Shown here: positions 1 through 4,115 of the stretch, piece by piece
Layout of the letters: each line of letters opens with the position of its first letter
Position numbering within the stretch: position 1 is the first letter of the stretch
Assembly: GCA_005877705.1 (NCBI GenBank)
Contig: VBNY01000029.1
Span: 1 to 6,096, forward strand
Direction: 5' to 3'
DNA length: 6,096 bases
Source of the DNA: Gammaproteobacteria bacterium
GTDB lineage: Bacteria > Pseudomonadota > Gammaproteobacteria > Steroidobacterales > Steroidobacteraceae
Translations under genes and position numbers: made by a program
Notes under the pieces: generated by a model
What the model was told of the DNA's origin: nothing
The model's input: the letters and a program-made list of their open reading frames with translations, nothing else
The model's database searches: none

Positions 1-1
1 T

Positions 2-490
2 ATCGAGGCCAGCGATGTCTCCGAGGCCCTTGGTGAGCGCGACCGGCGTATCGCGGCGCTGGAGGTCGAAATCCAGCGGCTACGAAACACAGCTGCAGTG
101 CAACCGCCTATTTTTCCAAGTGCGGGTAAGGGCCTGGATCATCGGAGGCTCCAGCGCGTGCTCGATTTCATCGAGATACACGTTGAGAACGATTTCACCG
201 TGGCTACCCTGGCATCAACCGCGCATTTGAGTCAGTTCCATTTCTCACGAGCGTTCAGGGTAGCTACGGAAAGGTCGCCGCACCAATATGTCAGAGAGCG
301 ACGATTGGAGCACGCTAAGGCTCTGCTCGAGCAAACTGCTAGAACGCTGACCGACATCGCACTCACGTGTAAGTTCTCCTCGTCCGGTAACTTCTCGCGG
401 GCATTCCGTCGGGTGATGGGCATTACCCCGTCGCAATACCGTGCGGAGCGCAGAGCACTGCCGAACACGTCGCCTGCACCCCGCTCCTGA
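2..490 (+). CDS. AraC/XylS-family transcriptional regulator, 5' end outside window
   Basis: The C-terminal part is a complete two-helix-turn-helix AraC DNA-binding domain. Numbering from the GTG codon at 98, the first HTH is at about residues 33-54 (TVATLASTAHLSQFHFSRAF) and the second at about 82-105. The family-typical stretch after the second HTH, FSRAFRRVMGITPSQYR, is present at 99-115. The frame stays open to the left edge with no ATG, GTG or TTG before position 98. No Shine-Dalgarno sequence sits close to that GTG, so the gene most likely starts outside the window; GTG98 remains a fallback. The 32 residues before GTG98 contain a charged, heptad-like helix (ERDRRIAALEVEIQRLR), possibly a short coiled coil. 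The effector-binding domain, if there is one, is not visible, so the ligand and target genes are unknown. It points toward the cupin gene on the same strand, but nothing seen ties it to the copper genes. Confidence 0.85.
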   Translation: MEASDVSEALGERDRRIAALEVEIQRLRNTAAVQPPIFPSAGKGLDHRRLQRVLDFIEIHVENDFTVATLASTAHLSQFHFSRAFRVATERSPHQYVRERRLEHAKALLEQTARTLTDIALTCKFSSSGNFSRAFRRVMGITPSQYRAERRALPNTSPAPRS

Positions 491-770
491 CGTCAAGGCC
501 ACTGGTGTTTGCTGCCGCGACGGCAGATATGCGCGAGCAAGCGCAGTACGGGAACGTCGCCGCGATGGAAACGCACCTGACAGCAGGAAATGCAAAAAGA
601 AGAGCAGCTTTTGAGACAGTAGCACGCGCTGAGCCGTGCCAACAATTAAGGCCACGATTTTTCTGGCGCGCCGCATTGACACGCGTCCGCACACGTACCG
701 GAGCCCCTTGCAAATCAACATTTGTCGATCCAACCTCATAACAGATCTTTACTTCAGGGGATTTAGCTTC
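491..770. other. Intergenic region between the regulator and the cupin gene
   Basis: I see no convincing gene in these 280 bases. The open frame at 505-741 (+) has no recognisable motif and no good ribosome binding site. A TTGACA hexamer lies at 676-681, but no acceptable -10 box follows at 16-18 bases, so I do not call a promoter. The likely Shine-Dalgarno sequence AGGGG (756-760) belongs to the cupin gene, 10 bases before its ATG. The promoter of the cupin gene is probably in this region but cannot be placed. Confidence 0.5.
512..526 (+). terminator. Short GC-rich hairpin downstream of the araC-type gene
   Basis: A perfect 6-bp inverted repeat, CTGCCG / CGGCAG, with a 3-base loop lies 21 bases after the regulator's stop codon. 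No T tract follows, so it is at best a weak or Rho-assisted terminator. A 6-bp palindrome can occur by chance in GC-rich DNA. Confidence 0.25.
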
Positions 771-1254
771 ATGAAAATTGCTCTCCGGAAGACACTCCAC
801 GTACCCGCACGCGCTATCGCTCCATTGCTCGCGCTCCTCTCTGTCGCCACGTTCAACCCCGCGGCCCTCGAACACGCTGCGTCCGTAAACATGCCGGTGA
901 CGGAACTGCGATATGGTCCGACCGGGGTATCGGACGGCGTCCACGGCGAGCTCAAGGCCGCCGCCGCATACGGCGATCGGACACGCGGCCCACACGGCAC
1001 GTTCATCCGCATGCCACCCGGATTCGTCAGCCCTGTGCACACGCACACGGCGGACTATTGGGGGGGTCGTCATCTCAGGGGTCGCAGTCAACGGCCTGCC
1101 GGGCAGTACCGATGTGCCACTTCCAATTGGCTCGTACTGGTTCCAGAAAGGTGGCGAGCGGCATATTACCAAATGCATCTCGCCCAATGAGTGCGTCTTT
1201 TTCATCAGTCAAAACGACAAGTTCGATTACGTAGCCGCCGCAGATTCCAAGTAG
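771..1254 (+). pseudogene. Secreted cupin (DUF4437/ChrR-like), broken by a one-base frameshift
   Basis: From ATG 771, with AGGGG 10 bases upstream, the protein has a basic start and a hydrophobic stretch (about residues 13-28) that looks like a signal peptide, suggesting a periplasmic location. A cupin metal motif follows: PPGFVSPVHTHTADYWG, with H90 and H92 as the likely ligands. At the G run 1060-1066 the frame breaks: the ATG frame runs on to a TGA at 1188-1190 (139 aa, last ~41 residues meaningless). The +1 frame instead gives a convincing second half (GSYWFQKGGERHITK, then NECVFFIS) ending at TAG 1252-1254. Removing one G from the run of seven restores a 160-residue cupin with WGVVISG across the join, close to the size of single-domain cupins of this type. 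It could be an inactivated gene, a slippage-controlled gene, or a sequencing error. The family name is from memory of its motifs; the substrate is unknown. Confidence 0.75.
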
Positions 1255-1368
1255 GACCGGGAGTGACCGGAGCCGGACAGGATGCCGGCGAGTGCGCGCG
1301 CCCGCTGAGCAAAACCGTGGCACCGCGGCCGCGTATAGAGACGAGCGCCATGTGTTCACCTTGAACTA

Positions 1369-1608
1369 GGCTGGGAGCACGAGGCGGTACTGGAGGCGAT
1401 GCAGTCTCGCCTGGAGAAGATGCCAGAGGCGGCGCGCATCCGCCGGCAGACCGCAGAGCATGTGTTCGGTACGCTGAAATCCTGGATGGGATCCACGCAC
1501 TTCCTGATGAAGTGACTACCAAACGTGCGCACTGAGATGAGTTTGCACGTGCTGGCCTACAATTTGAAACGAGCGATGCAGATCTTCGGGGTGGTACCGT
1601 TGGTTTGA
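1369..1608 (+). pseudogene. 3' remnant of an IS1182-type DDE transposase with internal stop
   Basis: The frame starting near WEHEAVLEAMQ reads the C-terminal part of an IS1182-family transposase (DDE_Tnp_1_6-like). It keeps the R(3)E(6)K part of the catalytic signature in RRQTAEHVFGTLK, with R at 1444-1446, the catalytic-type E at 1456-1458 and K at 1477-1479. The family-typical end, TEMSLHVLAYNLKRAMQI, follows. A TGA at 1513-1515 interrupts the frame after HFLMK. An arginine codon CGA would fit there, so a single C-to-T change is a simple explanation. The natural stop is TGA 1606-1608. The N-terminal and central parts with the two catalytic Asp residues are missing, because the frame is closed by TAG at 1336-1338 and the similarity fades upstream of about 1369. 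It cannot be active. I could not identify the terminal inverted repeat. Confidence 0.8.
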
Positions 1609-1663
1609 TGGCGGGGCGGTCAGTCAGCGAGTACTGGCGGATGGGCTCACATTGAGTGGATGA
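1369..1663. mobile_element. Remnant of an IS1182-family insertion sequence (right end)
   Basis: The transposase remnant plus the 55 bases to the start of the receptor reading frame at 1664 probably represent the right end of an insertion sequence. Its left part has been deleted. The exact right boundary and target duplication cannot be set without a full-length relative for comparison. The location is directly in front of a receptor gene that lacks its 5' half, which suggests the element inserted into that gene, or that recombination at it removed the missing part. Confidence 0.5.
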
Positions 1664-2714
1664 TTCTCGTTCACCTCGAATCACCTGGACCGTACGTTTG
1701 CGACGCAGCGCATCGCCTCGAGGCAAACCACGGCGTTCGGCGAGGAAGCCTTGAGCGGTAACCATCACGGCCATGTCTGGGTGCTCGGGCTCGCCCTCGA
1801 GCGCGACGAGCTCGCCGTGCCGGCCGTCCCCGGCGTGAGCTACACCTACAACTTACCGGCGATCTTTGCCCAGGATGAGTCTGCCCCCACGCCCTGGCTG
1901 AAATTCGCAGGCAGCGCGCGCGTCGATGCGCACAACGCCTACGGAACGTTTCTGAGTCCAAGGCTTTTCAGCGCTGGTGCACGTGCCGCAGAGCGAATGG
2001 AGCGTGCGCGCCTCCGTCGGGAGCGGCTTTGCCGCACGAACTCCTTTCGTTGATGAGATCGAGGCCACGGGGCTGGGTGCACTCCGGCCCCTGCACGGAT
2101 TGCACGCGGAGCGCGCGGTGACCGCGTCGCTCGACGCAAAATGCGCCGACCACGGCTGGGACGTGAACGCGAGTGTGTTTACGTCGGAGATACGCGATCC
2201 ACTCGAGGGCCAGAGCGCGCCCGGACAAAAGCTCGAGCTGGTGAACGCCCCGGGTCCGCGGCGCGCGCCGGGTGCCGAAGCGCTGATCCGCTATGTCACC
2301 GGGCCGCTACAACTGATTGCCTCGTGGAGCTACCTCGATGTGACTGAAGGGATCACACCCGGCGCGCGTCAGTGCGCGCCCCTGGTGCCGCGCCACGGGG
2401 AGCTGGCCGGTATTATCGAGAACGAGAAGCGCGGGCGCATTGGACTGGAGCTCGGTTACACCGGCAGACAAGCGCTCACCGAGGATCCGTATCGCAGCAT
2501 CAGCGAGCCCTACTTCGGGCTCAATGCCCTCGGCGAAATCCGCTTCCGCGGACTTTCAATTTTTCTGAATGCGATCAATTTGACGAATGTGCGCCAGACG
2601 CCCTTCGAGCCGCTCATTCGTCCGACGCCGGGGCCCGGCGGCAACCCTATCACAGACGTTTGGGCACCTCTGGCCGGCCGCACGTTCAATCTGGGTATCC
2701 GCGCTGAGATGTAG
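1664..2714 (+). pseudogene. TonB-dependent outer-membrane receptor, 3' half only, frameshifted
   Basis: Two overlapping frames together read the beta-barrel half of a TonB-dependent receptor. Frame A (1664 to about 1965) holds TTAFGEEALSG, PGVSYTYNLPAIFAQDE and NAYGTFLSPRL. Frame B (to TAG 2712-2714) holds WSVRASVGSGFAARTPF, VDEIEATGLGALRPL and the C-terminal strands up to FNLGIRAEM. Dropping one T from the TTTT run at 1965-1968 joins them as SPRLSALVHVPQSEW, a normal receptor transition. About 350 codons remain, roughly half of a typical receptor. The signal peptide, TonB box and plug domain are absent, because the frame is closed by TGA 1661-1663 next to the IS remnant. The product could not be exported or energised by TonB. 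The ligand is unknown; the place next to copper genes does not show that it was a copper receptor. The ATG-led frame at 1977 is a fragment, not a separate gene. Confidence 0.8.
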
Positions 2715-2728
2715 AGTCGGTCGGAGTT

Positions 2729-2757
2729 CGAGCCAGCGCCGGGCAAGTCCTGGCTCG
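2729..2757. terminator. Inverted repeat between convergent genes, possible bidirectional terminator
   Basis: A perfect 8-bp inverted repeat, CGAGCCAG (2729-2736) and CTGGCTCG (2750-2757), flanks a 13-base loop. It lies between the end of the receptor remnant on the + strand and the end of copD on the - strand, 10 bases beyond the copD stop codon. The position is right for a shared terminator. No T run follows on either strand, so it is not a classical intrinsic terminator. Confidence 0.4.
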
Positions 2758-2767
2758 CACTCCCTCC

Positions 2768-3625
2768 TCAAGCCTCAGGTGAGAAGAAAGAAGTCATGAC
2801 CGCCGTGATCGTGAGTACCGCCGCGATCAGGACATACTCGGCGGCCACCGACCGGCGAAACCACCGCCCAGTTTGTACCGACCCGTGGACCAGAGCGGGG
2901 CCGAGCCGCCACTTGTTCGCGGCGGCAAGCCCCATCAGCACAGCGAAGCCGACGACTTTGGCGATGAGCAATTTCCCGTAGGGCTCGCTCAAGGCGGATA
3001 CGCTCGGAAGCAACAGAACGGCCATGACAATTCCGGCCAACAAGATCACCGCCACGAGCCAAGTCGCCACGGCGGTGAACCGTTCGATGATCTCGGAAGC
3101 CCGGGCGGGCGTCTCCCGCAAGCTCGCGACAATCAGGGGCCACAACGCACCGAACCAGAACGCAACGACCATGAGGTGGAGCATCAACAGCGTCGCCAAC
3201 GCCCCACGATGCACGTTGACGGATGTGTGTCCTGTGAGCGTGAACGCCAGGGCGGCGAGCACCGCTCCGGCGACTGCCACGATCGTCCACCGAGGACTCG
3301 CACCCTGAAACCCAATGGTGATCAGCAGCAGGCCCGACAGCCGACATATCAAGGCCGCGCGGCTCGGTGAATGCCACACGATCCCTTGTAGGGAGGAGTC
3401 CCACATGCCGGACAGTTCCCCCGTCATCCGCGCGGCCTCCAAGGCGTAGTGTCCTGCGACCAGCACCATGGCCGCGAGCGCCGCCGCCTGACCCAGGCGA
3501 CGGACCGCACCCCGAGAGCTTGCGAGTCGGCGGCCGAAGAGAGCGACAAAGATCGCGACTCCGGCCGCCTGGAACAGTAGCACAAAGCTCAACGCCCGCA
3601 GGATCGCCGAGAGAACGTCCGTCAT
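2768..3625 (-). CDS. copD: Copper resistance protein CopD, inner-membrane
   Basis: This 285-residue protein is almost entirely hydrophobic, with about eight predicted membrane segments (roughly 9-30, 47-64, 91-107, 113-131, 142-166, 187-207, 218-236 and 260-281). That fits the CopD/PcoD family, whose members sit in the inner membrane and are thought to move copper across it in partnership with CopC. The CopD-domain hallmarks are LHLMVVAFWFGALWPL (149-164) and GKLLIAKVVGFAVLMGLAAA (217-236). Histidines at 59, 133 and 150 lie in or next to membrane segments and are candidate copper ligands. The ATG start at 3623-3625 is 32 bases after the copC stop. No strong Shine-Dalgarno sequence precedes it, so translation may be coupled to copC. 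It is the last gene of the visible operon, and the order copA-copB-copC-copD matches classical cop/pco operons. The length is typical and no damage is seen. Confidence 0.92.
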   Translation of the reverse strand: MTDVLSAILRALSFVLLFQAAGVAIFVALFGRRLASSRGAVRRLGQAAALAAMVLVAGHYALEAARMTGELSGMWDSSLQGIVWHSPSRAALICRLSGLLLITIGFQGASPRWTIVAVAGAVLAALAFTLTGHTSVNVHRGALATLLMLHLMVVAFWFGALWPLIVASLRETPARASEIIERFTAVATWLVAVILLAGIVMAVLLLPSVSALSEPYGKLLIAKVVGFAVLMGLAAANKWRLGPALVHGSVQTGRWFRRSVAAEYVLIAAVLTITAVMTSFFSPEA

Positions 3626-3657
3626 TCGCGTACCGCCGTCAGTGCCGTGTCGAATGA

Positions 3658-4029
3658 TCAGCCCGGGTGATCTGTCGCATGGTCGGCGGCCAGTGTAAAG
3701 TGCAGCGTGCCTGACATCACATGGCCGTCATCGCTCACCACATACCAGCTGACCGAGTAGGTGCCGGGCGTCAATTGGGGCAGCGGGACGGAGATCTGCT
3801 GCGCGGCGGTCGCCGGCAGCAGTTTCAGCTTCTGCTCGGACTCACTGCCCTTCTGAATCGATAAGGCGGTCAGTCGCGCGGCTTCCGAGAAATTCAGCAC
3901 GAGGACAGAGGGGGATGTCGTGATCACGCTGTTATCCGCCGGACTGGACTTCTGCAGGTGAGCGTGGGCGCTCGCGGTGACCGCAGACGTCACCAGGGCC
4001 AGACCGAACAAGAGCGAGAGGATCTTCAT
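3658..4029 (-). CDS. copC: Copper resistance protein CopC, periplasmic Cu(II)-binding
   Basis: CopC is a small periplasmic beta-barrel protein that holds Cu(II). This 123-residue version has a signal peptide at residues 1-21 ending SAVTASA, so the mature protein should begin with H22. That N-terminal His is the first Cu(II) ligand in known CopC proteins. The other expected ligands are present: E49 in FSEAA, and D101 and H103 in SDDGH. There is no Met-rich Cu(I) loop; only M1 and M105 occur, so it looks like a Cu(II)-only CopC. The His-bearing tail (H117, H121) is a possible extra metal site. I chose the ATG at 4027-4029 because it has a GGAG (4038-4041 on the opposite strand) 8 bases upstream and gives a clean signal peptide. 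The frame extends to 4215, but that extra part overlaps the end of copB and has no export signal. The gene is 86 bases after the copA-copB stop and 32 before copD, consistent with one operon. Confidence 0.93.
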   Translation of the reverse strand: MKILSLLFGLALVTSAVTASAHAHLQKSSPADNSVITTSPSVLVLNFSEAARLTALSIQKGSESEQKLKLLPATAAQQISVPLPQLTPGTYSVSWYVVSDDGHVMSGTLHFTLAADHATDHPG

Positions 4030-4041
4030 GTTCAAGTCTCC
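4030..4041 (-). promoter_or_regulatory. Ribosome binding site deciding the copC start
   Basis: On the - strand GGAG (complement of CTCC 4038-4041) sits 8 bases before the ATG at 4027-4029. It supports the short form of CopC over the longer frame starting at 4215. The rest of the copAB-copC gap (up to 4115) shows no clear promoter or terminator. Confidence 0.6.
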
Positions 4042-4115
4042 AGAGGATGAGTTGTGAGAATGATGCCGACAAAAACTGGTATCTGTGTGGATGAGCGATT
4101 CGTGCTGAGTTTCCG

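Noticed and set aside
676..681. TTGACA hexamer as a -35 box for the cupin gene
   Set aside because: No reasonable -10 hexamer lies 16-18 bases downstream.
505..741. 78-residue open frame on the + strand between the regulator and the cupin
   Set aside because: No recognisable domain, no good ribosome binding site, and its end runs through the likely upstream region of the cupin gene; it looks like chance coding potential in GC-rich DNA.
423..1205. 260-residue open frame on the - strand
   Set aside because: It lies antisense to the regulator end, intergenic DNA and the cupin, is rich in Arg and Cys, and shows no domain; a shadow frame of GC-rich DNA.
2873..3370. 165-residue open frame opposite copD
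   Set aside because: Low-complexity, Arg/Gln/His-rich translation with no motif, fully inside the clearly real copD on the other strand.
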